Shown here: positions 19,349 to 27,862 of the stretch, in pieces
Layout: each line of letters begins with the position of its first letter
Numbering within the stretch: the stretch's first letter is position 1
Assembly: GCA_016713625.1 (NCBI GenBank)
Contig: JADJOT010000012.1
Span: 1-64,000, forward strand
Length of the DNA: 64,000 nt
Direction: 5' to 3'
Source: Candidatus Accumulibacter affinis
GTDB taxonomy: Bacteria; Pseudomonadota; Gammaproteobacteria; Burkholderiales; Rhodocyclaceae
Made by a program: the position numbers and the translations under genes
Notes under the pieces: generated by a model
Seen by the model: the letters and a program-made list of their open reading frames with translations, nothing else
Database searches by the model: none
Told to the model about the DNA's origin: nothing

Positions 19349-19462
19349 GATGAGCGGGATGTGGAAACGGGGCGATGGCCCGGCTACTTGGGCACCGTCA
19401 GACGAAAGGGACGGAAACAGACAAGCCGGACCTAATGCTACCGCGCCACATCTCGACTCTAC

Positions 19463-19530
19463 CCGACATTTACAGCCGTCGGATGCCTTTGATCGTCGGG
19501 TTACGGCCTGCGGCCTAAGCCGACCTACGG
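19463..19530. repeat. REP-like doublet: right arm of the first and a complete second, inverted copy
   Basis: CCGAC at 19463 completes the palindrome that starts at 14579. After about 28 bp a second related palindrome runs from 19495 to 19530: GTCGGGTTACGGCC, TGC, GGCCTAAGCCGACC. The two copies face each other, with CGTAGGTCGG outermost on both sides. This is the arrangement of a BIME-type REP pair. The pair abuts a 5'-truncated transporter gene. Confidence 0.65.
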
Positions 19531-20371
19531 CTACTGATCCACAGCCTGTTGCCGGTGTTCATGTTCACCGCTCTCGGCATCAGTGCCTTGACGATCGGCT
19601 TGATCGAGGGCGCGGCGGAAGCGACGGCATTGATCGTAAAGGTCTTCTCCGGCGTGCTTTCCGACTGGTGGGGCAAACGCAAGCCTCTGGCCATGCTCGG
19701 CTACGGCTTGGGGGCAATCTCCAAGCCGCTGTTCGCACTGGCCGGAGGAGCAGGGCTGGTGGTGACCGCCCGCCTTATCGACCGCATCGGCAAGGGCATC
19801 CGTGGCGCGCCGCGCGACGCGCTGGTGGCCGACATCGCCCCACCCGAAATACGCGGCGCGGCTTTCGGTCTGCGCCAGTCGCTCGATACCGTTGGTGCGT
19901 TCCTTGGCCCCCTGCTGGCGATGGACTTATGCTCGCCTGGGCAAACGATTTTCGTGCGGTGTTCTGGGTGGCCATCATCCCGGCTTTTCTTGCCCTTGCA
20001 TTGCTGTTCTTCGGCGTACAGGAGCCTGAACGTGCGCAGGACCGAAAGCGTGTCAATCCGATATCTCGCTGGCCTACAGCAACCACTGGACCATTGTATG
20101 GGTCGGCACCTCCCTGTGGGGGCTGCATATGGGCATCACCCAGGGCCTGCTGGCAACTATGGTAGCCGATACGGCGCCAAGCGATCTGCGTGGCACAGCC
20201 TATGGCTTCTTCAATCTCGTCAGCGGGCTGGCGATGCTGCTGGCCAGCGCTTTGGCCGGGCTACTCTGGGACAGCTTTGGTGCACGCTTCACTTTTGTCG
20301 CCGGCGCGGGTTTCGGCACATTGGCACTGCTGGCGATCGTCCTGCGTGCCGCGCGACGACCTGGGGCATAG
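19531..20371 (+). pseudogene. MFS transporter remnant: 5'-truncated, frameshifted and internally deleted
   Basis: Frame one (19531-about 19925) begins LLIHSLLPVFMFTALGISAL directly at the REP boundary, with a stop 14 codons upstream, so the true N-terminus is missing. It includes the MFS motif A region VFSGVLSDWWGKRKPLAMLG and RLIDRIGKGIRGAPRDALVA. The frame then shifts to NDFRAVFWVAIIPAFLALAL and shifts again to HWTIVWVGTSLWGLHMGITQ and TAYGFFNLVSGLAMLLASAL. Between the last two pieces the central helices 7-9 appear to be absent, so this is real decay and not just a read error. The substrate is unknown. Confidence 0.7.
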
Positions 20372-20551
20372 CGATTCGCGCCATGATCCTGTTTTCGGCG
20401 TCGAAGTCGCGTGGTGGCTGCCGCCGTTCGTCGCCGGAGAGTTCGCAGGTTTCCGCCTTCGCCCGGTGTGCCACGTCATGCGGCGGCGCGTCGGTTCGAT
20501 CAATACTGGCTTTCACCAGATCTGGTCAAAGCCCGACAGAGGAATTCAGGA

Positions 20552-22921
20552 TTAAGGCATCTGATTGATGACCGGAGGTCTTTGGGCAAATTGTCGGAGC
20601 AGGCGCAGGCCGTTAAACACCACCATCAGGCTCGCCCCCATGTCGGCGAACACGGCCATCCACAGCGTCGCGTGGCCGGCTAAAGCCAAGGCAAAAAAGA
20701 CGATCTTGATGCCTAGAGCGAGCGCGATGTTCTGCTTCAGGATTGATCCTGCACGCCGACTGAGGCGGATGAAATCGGCGATCTTGCGCGGATCATCATC
20801 CATGATGGCCACATCGGCGGTTTCCAGTGCGGTGGCGGTGCCGGCGGCGCCCATCGCGAAGCCGATGTCAGCCCGTGCCAACGCCAGCGCATCGTTGACG
20901 CCATCGCCGACCATTCCCACCGCACCATAACGGTTTTTAAGTTCGGCGACGGCGGCTTGTTTCTCGTCCGGCATCAGGTTGCCGCGGGCATCCTGGATAC
21001 CCAGTTGATCGGCGATGGCGCGCGCGGTGGCCGGGTTGTCGCCGGTCAGCATCACCGGCTCTACGTGCAACGCCCGGAGGGCCGCCACAGCGGCAAAACT
21101 CTCTGGCCGAACCGTGTCGGCGACAGCAAACACCGCCACTGGTCCGGAGGGCGAGCACAGGATCACGGTGGTCTTGCCGGCGTTTTCCAGTAAGGCTAGC
21201 CGCGCCTCAAGTTCCAGTGAGCAAATACCCAACTCCTCGACCAGGCGATGATTGCCCAGATGCCACAGCTGACCCGCGATGCGGCCCTTGACGCCATGGC
21301 CACTGAGCACGCCGAAGTCCTCGACCGGCAGCATGGTCGTAGCGGGCTGTCGTCCGCGCCATCCGGCAACCAGAGCCTGCGCGACCGGGTGGGTGCTGTG
21401 CTCGTCAAGGCTGGCCGCGATCAACAAGGCTTGGTCGAGCGGCAGGTCGCCAAACGGGGCGGCATCCGTCAGTGCGGGTTTGCCCAAGGTCAGCGTGCCG
21501 GTTTTGTCGAGCGCGACGGCCTTCAATAATCGGCCGTTCTCGAGGTAGGTCCCGCCCTTGATCAGGATGCCATGCCTGGCCGCCGCCGCCAAGCCGCTGA
21601 CGACAGTGATCGGGGTGGATACCACAAGGGCACACGGGCAGGCGATCACCAGCATGACCAGAGCCTGGTAGAGCCAGGCTCCCCAAGCGCCATCGAACAG
21701 CAGCGGACCGAGCACGGCCAACAGGACAGCCAGGGCAACCACGGCCGGCGTGTAGTAATGGGCGAACTGATCGACGAAACGCTGTGTCGGTGCGCGTTGC
21801 GATTGCGCGTCCTGGATGGCAGCAGCGATACGGGCCAGGGTACTGTCACCAGCGATGGTCGTCACGATCGCCTCGACCACCCCGTCGGTGACGATGCTGC
21901 CAGCGTAGAGCGTGTCGCCGACCCGCTTGTCCACCGGCAAGCTCTCGCCGGTGATCGGCGCCTGATCGAGCGCGGCGCCACCGGACTCGACGCGCGAATC
22001 GAGCGGCACCCGTGCGCCGGTACGCACGCGGATGCGGCAACCGATCGGCACCTCGGCCACCGGCTGTTCTTGCCAGCCATCAGCGACCTTCACCTCGGCG
22101 GTTTCCGGCGCCAGCGCGGTCAGCGATTTGATCGCCTTGCGCGCCCGTTCCAGCGACAGCGCTTCGATGGCCTCGGCGACGGCGAACAGGAACACTACCA
22201 TCGCCGCTTCCGGCCACTGGCCGATGATCACGGCACCAGCGATGGCCAGCGACATCAGGAAGTAAATGTTCAGCGTCAGGTTCTTGAGCGCGATCCAGCC
22301 CTTCTTGAGTGTCGGCAGGCCGGTGCTCAGGATGGACAGTGCGGCCAGGGCCACTACCAGCCAGGAGCCTTCGTCCCCGGTTGTCCAGGCGATGCCTTCG
22401 GCACCGACCGCTGCCAGGCCGCTGATGGTCAATAGCCCTTTCAGCCTGGCGCTCAGGGCCGGTGGAACCGCTGCTACTGGCGCACCGGTTCCAAGCAGGC
22501 TGGGAGCCATGTCCAAGGCCTGCAGCGCAGCGGCAATCGGCTGGGGTTCGTCCAGTCGATGGTAGACCGTCAGTTCCCGATCCAGCAGATTGAAGTCAAG
22601 CCGGGAGATCCCCGCCATCGGTTCCAGTCGATTGCGAATCAGCGTTTCCTCGGTCGGGCAGTCCATCTTGTCGATACGGTAGCGCACCCGGTTGGTGCCT
22701 TCGGGCGGTGGGTTGTGCTTGCCAGGCGATTGGTTTTGGCCGGCTTCCGTGCCGTGGGAGCAGCATGCATCGGCGTGAGCGTGCTGGCCGTGGTGGTGAT
22801 CGTGACCAGCGCCATCGGCGGCGGGCTGGTGCTGCTGATGGTCATGGCTTGACTGGCCGTACTCGTCCTTCTCCCGTAAGTGGGAATGGAGCACGGGTTG
22901 GGGTTTGTGGTGTTGACTCAT
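20552..22921 (-). CDS. cadA: Zn/Cd/Pb-translocating P-type ATPase
   Basis: A 789-residue P1B-type ATPase exporting divalent soft metals from the cytoplasm. Residues 1-75 are histidine-rich. A heavy-metal-associated domain follows with MDCPTEE at 86-92, the variant typical of Zn/Cd/Pb pumps. Membrane helices carry the CPC metal site in VIACPCALVVSTPITVVSGL. The phosphorylation motif is ALDKTGTLTLGKPAL, and the hinge is VGMVGDGVNDALALARADIG. It is divergent from the MerR-type regulator at 23004 across an 82-bp gap containing a typical MerR-family operator. zntA would be an equally fair name. Complete and intact. Confidence 0.9.
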   Translation of the reverse strand: MSQHHKPQPVLHSHLREKDEYGQSSHDHQQHQPAADGAGHDHHHGQHAHADACCSHGTEAGQNQSPGKHNPPPEGTNRVRYRIDKMDCPTEETLIRNRLEPMAGISRLDFNLLDRELTVYHRLDEPQPIAAALQALDMAPSLLGTGAPVAAVPPALSARLKGLLTISGLAAVGAEGIAWTTGDEGSWLVVALAALSILSTGLPTLKKGWIALKNLTLNIYFLMSLAIAGAVIIGQWPEAAMVVFLFAVAEAIEALSLERARKAIKSLTALAPETAEVKVADGWQEQPVAEVPIGCRIRVRTGARVPLDSRVESGGAALDQAPITGESLPVDKRVGDTLYAGSIVTDGVVEAIVTTIAGDSTLARIAAAIQDAQSQRAPTQRFVDQFAHYYTPAVVALAVLLAVLGPLLFDGAWGAWLYQALVMLVIACPCALVVSTPITVVSGLAAAARHGILIKGGTYLENGRLLKAVALDKTGTLTLGKPALTDAAPFGDLPLDQALLIAASLDEHSTHPVAQALVAGWRGRQPATTMLPVEDFGVLSGHGVKGRIAGQLWHLGNHRLVEELGICSLELEARLALLENAGKTTVILCSPSGPVAVFAVADTVRPESFAAVAALRALHVEPVMLTGDNPATARAIADQLGIQDARGNLMPDEKQAAVAELKNRYGAVGMVGDGVNDALALARADIGFAMGAAGTATALETADVAIMDDDPRKIADFIRLSRRAGSILKQNIALALGIKIVFFALALAGHATLWMAVFADMGASLMVVFNGLRLLRQFAQRPPVINQMP

Positions 22922-22950
22922 GTTGGCATATCTCCGGGAACGGTGCCATC

Positions 22951-22982
22951 ATTCAACAGTCTGTAGCTGGTACAGGGTCAAG
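22951..22982 (-). promoter_or_regulatory. MerR-family operator/promoter for cadA
   Basis: On the minus strand a -35 TTGACC and a -10-like TTGAAT are separated by 19 bp. The spacer contains the palindrome CTGTA-CCAG-CTACAG. The over-long 19-bp spacer with a dyad inside it is the hallmark of promoters activated by CadR, PbrR or ZntR. It lies about 30 bp upstream of the cadA start and in the divergent gap shared with the regulator gene. Confidence 0.75.
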
Positions 22983-23003
22983 CACTTTTTTGAGGAAAGC
23001 GGG

Positions 23004-23441
23004 ATGAGGATCGGCGAACTGGCACAACGCAGCGATTGCGACGTGGAAACGGTGCGCTTTTACGAGCGCGAAGGATTGCTCGACCTGCCCGCACGCGAGG
23101 CCAACGGCTATCGCCGCTACACCGAAACGCACCTGGTAGAACTCAAATTCATCCGCCACTGCCGCTCGCTCGGCATGGGGTTGCCGGATGTGCGCGTCTT
23201 GCGCAGCTTTCAGGCCAACCCGGAATTGGCCTGCGACGAGATCAATCAGTTGATCGACGGGCAGATCGAGCGCATCCATCAGCAATTGGATGCACTTCAC
23301 TTGCTCGAACGGCAATTGCACGCACTGCGTGACACCTGCCACGCCAATCGGAAAGCCAGTCAGTGCGGCATCATGCGCAATCTGGCGCGCGCGGCCGAGG
23401 GAGAGGATTGTTCTTGTCATCCGCTTGACCGGACGAACTGA
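23004..23441 (+). CDS. cadR: MerR-family metal-responsive regulator (CadR/PbrR type)
   Basis: A 145-residue MerR activator that should switch on cadA when Cd, Pb or Zn binds. The N-terminal winged helix is MRIGELAQRSDCDVETVRFY followed by EREGLLDLPAREANGYRRYT. A long dimerisation helix follows. Likely metal ligands are the conserved cysteine in ANPELACDEINQLIDGQIER, the C in DTCHANRKASQCGIM, and the C-terminal EDCSCHP. This pattern fits CadR/PbrR more than CueR. It is divergent from cadA, sharing the operator at 22951-22982. Confidence 0.85.
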   Translation: MRIGELAQRSDCDVETVRFYEREGLLDLPAREANGYRRYTETHLVELKFIRHCRSLGMGLPDVRVLRSFQANPELACDEINQLIDGQIERIHQQLDALHLLERQLHALRDTCHANRKASQCGIMRNLARAAEGEDCSCHPLDRTN

Positions 23442-23588
23442 GCGCAGTTTCGGTACGGCGCCTGGGGTAACTGGGGCGGGTACCTTGCGCGTCAGATTGT
23501 TGTCCATTCCGCATGCCAAGCATGCGCCGAGCAGCGACGCGCTTTAGATGTATTTGTAAATGACTCCACAAATATGTAGAGTTACATC

Positions 23589-24530
23589 ATGAGCAAATGG
23601 ATCGCGCTTGTCACCAGCCTCCCGACCGAGAACGCCACCGCCCGGATGCGTGCATGGCGCAGTCTCAAAGCCTCGGGAGCCGCCGTTCTTCGCGACGGCG
23701 TCTATCTCATGCCGGAACGCGACGCCTGCCGCTGCACACTCGACACGGTCGCGGCGGACGTTCTCGCGGCCGGCGGCAGTGCCTTGGTGCTACGTATCGA
23801 GGAACCGGAAGGGGCCGCGTTCCCTGCCTTGTTCGATCGAAGCGAGGACTATGCTTCCCTGTTGGCCGAGATTGTCAAGTCACGCGTGGGACTTGACGCC
23901 GACTCCGCCGCCGACACACTCAAGCAGGTCCGCAAGTTGCGCAAGACCTTCGCCACCCTCTCTGATATCGACTTCTTTCCCGGTGAGGCCTTGAGGCAGG
24001 CCGAGGCGGCGCTGCAGGACCTGGAATTGACGGTCGGACGTGTTCTGTCTCCGGGTGAGCCGCATCCCGTCGAGGGGGCAATTCCCCGTCTTGAAATTCT
24101 CGACTACCTCGGCCGGACCTGGGCCACCCGCCGCCGTCCCTGGGTGGACCGGCTTGCCAGTGCCTGGCTGATTCGCCGCTTCATCGACCCGGAAGCTCGG
24201 CTGCTCTGGCTGGATTCCCCCGACGACTGCCCGTCAGACACCCTGGGCTTCGATTTCGACGGTGCCGCTTTCAGTCACGTCGGCGCCCGCGTCACCTTCG
24301 AGGTGTTGCTGACGAGTTTCGGCGTGGAAACCCCCGCCTTGCAGCGTCTCGGCGCGCTGGTCCATTTTCTCGACGTCGGCGGCGTCCAGCCGCCCGAATC
24401 GGCCGGCATTGAAAGCGTTTTGGCGGGGCTGCAGGCAACCGCTGCCGACGACGATCAACTACTGAATCTTGCCGGCGTCGTTTTCGATGCTCTGCTGGCC
24501 TCTTTCGAGAAAGCAAAACACGCGCAATGA
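23589..24530 (+). CDS. chrB: Chromate resistance protein ChrB
   Basis: A 313-residue ChrB-type protein. In chr operons it acts as a chromate-sensing regulator and is required for high-level resistance. The N-terminal part reads SKWIALVTSLPTENATARMR and RSLKASGAAVLRDGVYLMPE. The C-terminal ChrB domain contains GRTWATRRRPWVDRLASAWL, then IRRFIDPEARLLWLDSP and TFEVLLTSFGV. Its stop overlaps the start of chrA by four bases (ATGA), confirming an operon. An AT-rich stretch just upstream (23548-23588) with TTTGTAAATGACTCCACAAA could hold its promoter and a dyad. Confidence 0.88.
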   Translation: MSKWIALVTSLPTENATARMRAWRSLKASGAAVLRDGVYLMPERDACRCTLDTVAADVLAAGGSALVLRIEEPEGAAFPALFDRSEDYASLLAEIVKSRVGLDADSAADTLKQVRKLRKTFATLSDIDFFPGEALRQAEAALQDLELTVGRVLSPGEPHPVEGAIPRLEILDYLGRTWATRRRPWVDRLASAWLIRRFIDPEARLLWLDSPDDCPSDTLGFDFDGAAFSHVGARVTFEVLLTSFGVETPALQRLGALVHFLDVGGVQPPESAGIESVLAGLQATAADDDQLLNLAGVVFDALLASFEKAKHAQ

Positions 24531-25888
24531 CCCCACTCGACACGATCCCCGCAGAGCATCCAGACGCACCTCCCGCCCCGGTAGGCTTTTGGGAAGCCTT
24601 CGTCTTCTGGCTCAAACTCGGCTTCATCAGTTTTGGCGGCCCCGCGGGCCAGATCTCCATCATGCACCAGGAACTGGTCGAACGGCGGCGCTGGATTTCC
24701 GATCGACGCTTCCTGCACGCGCTGAACTACTGCATGGTTTTGCCCGGTCCAGAGGCCCAACAACTGGCCACCTACATCGGCTGGCTGATGCACCGCGCGC
24801 GCGGCGGCATCGTCGCCGGAGCACTGTTCGTGCTGCCCTCGCTGTTCATCCTGATTGCCCTGTCCTGGGTCTATATCGCCTTCGGCGAGGCGCCGCTGGT
24901 GGCGGGGCTGTTCTACGGCATCAAGCCCGCCGTGACGGCCATCGTTGTTCAGGCCGCCCACCGCATCGGCTCTCGGGCCTTGAAGAACAACGTCCTGTGG
25001 GCAGTTGCCGCCGCTTCCTTCGTCGCCATCTTCGCTCTCGACGCCCCGTTCCCGGCCATCGTCGTGGCCGCCGCCCTGACCGGCTATGTGGGTGGGCGAA
25101 TCGCCCCGGACAAGTTCCAGGCCGGCGGCGGCCACGGCAAGGCGGGCCAGTCCTTCGGCCGTGCCCTCATCGACGATGACACCCCGACGCCGGCGCACGC
25201 CCTGTTCAAATGGAGCCGCGTCCTGGTGGTCGCCATCGTCGCCGCTCTGCTGTGGCTGATTCCCATGGGACTGTTGGCCACCGCCTACGGCTGGGAGCAC
25301 ACTCTGACGCAAATGGGCTGGTTCTTCACCAAGGCGGCGCTGCTCACCTTCGGCGGCGCCTACGCCGTGCTCCCCTACGTTTATCAGGGCGCGGTAGCGC
25401 AATATGGCTGGCTGACGCCGGCGCAGATGATCGATGGTCTGGCCCTTGGTGAAACCACGCCAGGACCGCTGATCATGGTGGTGGCCTTCGTCGGTTTCGT
25501 CGGCGGCTACGTCAAGGCGGTCTTCGGCCAGGACAGTCTGTTCCTGGCCGGGGCAGTGGCCGCCTCGCTGGTGACCTGGTTCACCTTCCTGCCGTCTTTC
25601 GTCTTCATCCTGCTCGGCGGACCGCTCATCGAGACCACCCATAACGATCTCAAGTTCACCGCACCACTCACGGCCATCACCGCCGCCGTGGTCGGGGTGA
25701 TCTTGAATCTGGCGTTGTTTTTCGGCTACCACGTATTGTGGCCCGGAGGCTTCGCCGGCCCTTTTGACGGGGCCTCAGCCATCATCGCGCTGGCCGCCTT
25801 CATTGCGCTGTTTCGCTTCAAACAGGACGTGATCCATGTCATCGCGGCTTGCGCCGTCATCGGTCTCGTCGTCAAGGCCGTACTTTGA
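24527..25888 (+). CDS. chrA: Chromate transporter ChrA
   Basis: A 453-residue long-chain CHR-family chromate efflux pump in the inner membrane. It is made of two homologous halves. The N-terminal half has LGFISFGGPAGQISIMHQEL and MVLPGPEAQQLATYIGWLMH. The C-terminal half has AALLTFGGAYAVLPYVYQGA and GLALGETTPGPLIMVVAFVG. Several hydrophobic segments alternate through both halves. It is translationally coupled to chrB. Length and both FGG signatures are complete. Confidence 0.9.
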   Translation: MTPLDTIPAEHPDAPPAPVGFWEAFVFWLKLGFISFGGPAGQISIMHQELVERRRWISDRRFLHALNYCMVLPGPEAQQLATYIGWLMHRARGGIVAGALFVLPSLFILIALSWVYIAFGEAPLVAGLFYGIKPAVTAIVVQAAHRIGSRALKNNVLWAVAAASFVAIFALDAPFPAIVVAAALTGYVGGRIAPDKFQAGGGHGKAGQSFGRALIDDDTPTPAHALFKWSRVLVVAIVAALLWLIPMGLLATAYGWEHTLTQMGWFFTKAALLTFGGAYAVLPYVYQGAVAQYGWLTPAQMIDGLALGETTPGPLIMVVAFVGFVGGYVKAVFGQDSLFLAGAVAASLVTWFTFLPSFVFILLGGPLIETTHNDLKFTAPLTAITAAVVGVILNLALFFGYHVLWPGGFAGPFDGASAIIALAAFIALFRFKQDVIHVIAACAVIGLVVKAVL

Positions 25889-25910
25889 ATAAAGCGCCTC
25901 GGAGTTTTCC

Positions 25911-26213
25911 GTGACCACTCAACTAAATCCCCAACGTCGATCGTCCCTGTGTACGTCCGCCACAACGGCCATGCTACTGATGCTGAAAGACACTTGTTTG
26001 CTGTTGCTCGGAGTGTTGTGTATGGGTAGTGCCAGTATTGCTGAGCAGGAAAAGCCATGGCGTGTTGTGCGTGGCAACGATCTGCAGGAACTGCTTGCGG
26101 AACAGAACCTGGGCGATGGCGTGCATTACGCCTATCAGTTTCAGAGAGTTATCGGTTCACCACTCCGAAAGTTCATCAACCCCCCAAAAAAAGTGGGCCG
26201 AATCAATTTCTGA
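25911..26213 (+). CDS. Hypothetical exported protein, possibly truncated
   Basis: A 100-residue frame starting with GTG 22 bp after chrA. A hydrophobic stretch LLLLGVLCMGSASIAEQEKP looks like a signal peptide, either type I or with the lipobox-like GVLC. It is followed by WRVVRGNDLQELLAEQNLGD and GVHYAYQFQRV. The last 20 residues change character, with a P-P-K-K-V-G run at a seven-A homopolymer, so the gene may be truncated or frameshifted there. I do not recognise it. Position suggests an accessory gene of the chr operon. Confidence 0.45.
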   Translation: MTTQLNPQRRSSLCTSATTAMLLMLKDTCLLLLGVLCMGSASIAEQEKPWRVVRGNDLQELLAEQNLGDGVHYAYQFQRVIGSPLRKFINPPKKVGRINF

Positions 26214-26225
26214 TCGCCATCCAGC

Positions 26226-26256
26226 TTGACGTATCCTATCCTGGAGGTTAGGATAT
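26226..26256 (+). promoter_or_regulatory. Promoter/operator for rcnR-rcnA
   Basis: TTGACG (26226-26231) serves as -35. The inverted repeat TATCCTATCC - TGGA - GGTTAGGATA (26232-26255) fills the spacer and overlaps a -10 candidate TAGGAT about 17 bp downstream. The arms match in 9 of 10 positions. A G/C-tract dyad over the promoter is how FrmR/RcnR-type repressors bind, so metal binding would lift repression. It lies 6 bp before the rcnR ATG. Confidence 0.65.
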
Positions 26257-26261
26257 AAGCC

Positions 26262-26531
26262 ATGAGCACACACACCTCCCATCCGGAAATCATCAAGCGG
26301 CTGAAACGGGCTGAAGGCCACCTCAAGAGCATCATCAGCATGCTCGAGGACGGCCGTAATTGCCTGGAGATCGCTCAGCAGCTGCAGGCGGTCGAAAGCG
26401 CGGTCGGCAACGCCAAGAAGACCTTGGTGCACGACCACATCGATCACTGCCTTGAACAAGCGGTGCGCAACGGCCCCCAAAGCCCGGACGACACCATCCG
26501 CGAGTTCAAAGCCATCACCAAATACCTGTGA
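26262..26531 (+). CDS. rcnR: FrmR/RcnR-family metal-sensing repressor
   Basis: An 89-residue all-helical repressor (DUF156 family). PEIIKRLKRAEGHLKSIISM forms helix 1. The conserved cysteine is in LEDGRNCLEIAQQLQAVESA, and the histidine block HDHIDHCLEQAV follows. The Cys-His-His set, with an N-terminal histidine (MSTHTSH), fits nickel/cobalt sensors of the RcnR/DmeR type rather than the copper sensor CsoR. It is 10 bp upstream of the rcnA-like exporter and has its own operator. Whether it answers to Ni, Co or both cannot be told. Confidence 0.82.
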   Translation: MSTHTSHPEIIKRLKRAEGHLKSIISMLEDGRNCLEIAQQLQAVESAVGNAKKTLVHDHIDHCLEQAVRNGPQSPDDTIREFKAITKYL

Positions 26532-26541
26532 AGGTAGTCCG

Positions 26542-27666
26542 ATGACCAGTTTTTCCACGCTGCTGGCGCAGGGCACGGCCAACGCCTGGCTGTTTATCCC
26601 CAGCGCCATCCTGCTCGGTAGTCTGCACGGTCTCGAGCCGGGCCACTCCAAGACGATGATGGCTGCGTTCATCGTGGCCATTCGCGGCACGGTGGGGCAA
26701 GCCGTTCTGCTCGGGTTATCGGCGACGCTTTCCCATACCGCCGTGGTGTGGGTCATCGCGCTTGGTGGAATGTACTTCGGCCAGAAATGGGATGCGGAAA
26801 CCAGTGAGCCCTATCTGCAGGTGGCATCGGCAGTGTTGATCGTCGGCGTCGCCGTGTGGATGATGTGGCGAACCTGGCGGCAACAGCAATTTGCCGAGCA
26901 AGGTCATGACCACGATCACGAGCATCATCATGACGATACCAAACGCATTGACACCGGTCACGGTGTCGTGCAGTTGGAAGTGTTCGAGGACGGTGTGCCG
27001 CCGCGTTTCCGCTTGTTTCGGGAAAGCGGGCACGGCCAGACCTGGACAGCCGATCAGGTGGGGATCGAGACCGAGCGGCCAGACGGTAGCCGCCAGACAT
27101 TCCGTTTTGTGCAGCGCGATGGCTTCGTCGAGTCCGAGCAGGAGATTCCCGAGCCGCACGAGTTCGTCGCCCGTCTGCGCCTGGGCGATGAGCAGCACAG
27201 CCATGATTATGACGTGGAGTTCGTCGAGCACGACCACCATCACCACGCCATCAAGGACTACGAAGGGCTGGACGTGTCGGCTCCGGGCTACCAGGATGCG
27301 CACGAACTGGCGCACGCCAACGACATCCGACGCCGCTTCGCCAACCGCGAAGTGACGACCGGGCAGATCATCATGTTCGGGCTGACCGGGGGGCTGATTC
27401 CATGTCCTGCCTCGATCACCGTGCTATTACTGTGCTTGCAACTGAAGGAGATTACGCTCGGTGCGACCCTGGTGCTGTGTTTCAGTATCGGCTTGGCTTT
27501 GACGATGGTGCTTTCCGGCGCGCTGGCGGCCTTGAGCGTGAAGCATGTCTCCAAGCGATGGAGTGGTTTCGGCGAATTCGCGCGGAAAGCGCCGTACTTC
27601 TCCGGTGCGCTCATCCTGTTCGTTGGTCTTTATCTTGGCTATCAAGGGCTGCAAGCGTTGGCCTGA
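26542..27666 (+). CDS. rcnA: Nickel/cobalt efflux protein RcnA-like
   Basis: A 374-residue inner-membrane exporter of the NicO/RcnA family. The first helices carry ILLGSLHGLEPGHSKTMMAA, which holds the family signature HGLEPGHxK. A large cytoplasmic loop is rich in histidine (HDHDHEHHHDD near 120 and EHDHHHHA near 235). The C-terminal membrane half has MFGLTGGLIPCPASITVLLL. The loop is longer than in E. coli RcnA. Start ATG 26542 was chosen over an earlier in-frame ATG inside rcnR because it follows the upstream stop directly. Confidence 0.85.
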   Translation: MTSFSTLLAQGTANAWLFIPSAILLGSLHGLEPGHSKTMMAAFIVAIRGTVGQAVLLGLSATLSHTAVVWVIALGGMYFGQKWDAETSEPYLQVASAVLIVGVAVWMMWRTWRQQQFAEQGHDHDHEHHHDDTKRIDTGHGVVQLEVFEDGVPPRFRLFRESGHGQTWTADQVGIETERPDGSRQTFRFVQRDGFVESEQEIPEPHEFVARLRLGDEQHSHDYDVEFVEHDHHHHAIKDYEGLDVSAPGYQDAHELAHANDIRRRFANREVTTGQIIMFGLTGGLIPCPASITVLLLCLQLKEITLGATLVLCFSIGLALTMVLSGALAALSVKHVSKRWSGFGEFARKAPYFSGALILFVGLYLGYQGLQALA

Positions 27667-27862
27667 CAGCTAGCATGTTCATTCTGGAAGGCATGAGCCT
27701 TGATGGGCATGGACCCTGTCAGAGGCGACCTCGCCGTCACGTTTTAGTGAAGTGGGCCTCCCTCGCCCCTTGTGGGAGGGGTCGGGGGCGCTTCGGGGTC
27801 GCAGCTTGGCGCCAACACTGAGCAAAGCTCATCGCGTCTGCGCGAGAGTCGCTGCGGTCGCC

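Larger units (their letters stand above)
14605..19462 (+). mobile_element. Group II intron (retroelement), carrying nested insertion sequences
   Basis: The 5' end GTGCGCC at 14605 matches the group II intron start. The 3' side has a clear domain V at 19316-19348, and the intron ends in AC at 19462. The two exons rejoin into a perfect REP palindrome. The 5' ribozyme part (14605-15140) contains structured segments such as GCGAATCCCGTCCGG and ends in the start of the intron-encoded reverse transcriptase. That gene is split at 15150-18024 by an IS630-type element and resumes to 19303. Without the inserts the intron would be about 2 kb, a normal size for an ORF-bearing bacterial group II intron. 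Mobility is presumably lost because the reverse transcriptase is broken. Confidence 0.85.

Noticed and set aside
19441..19466. Apparent N-terminus of the MFS protein just before the REP pair
   Set aside because: This stretch is the 3' end of the group II intron as fixed by REP reconstruction, so any reading through it is accidental.
24455..25732. A 425-codon minus-strand frame opposite chrB/chrA
   Set aside because: Low-complexity Gln/Gly/Asp/His composition; chrA on the plus strand is intact and membrane-like.
27750..27790. A hairpin after rcnA as a terminator
   Set aside because: The stem is weak (CTCCC/GGGAG with C-rich flanks) and no T run follows.
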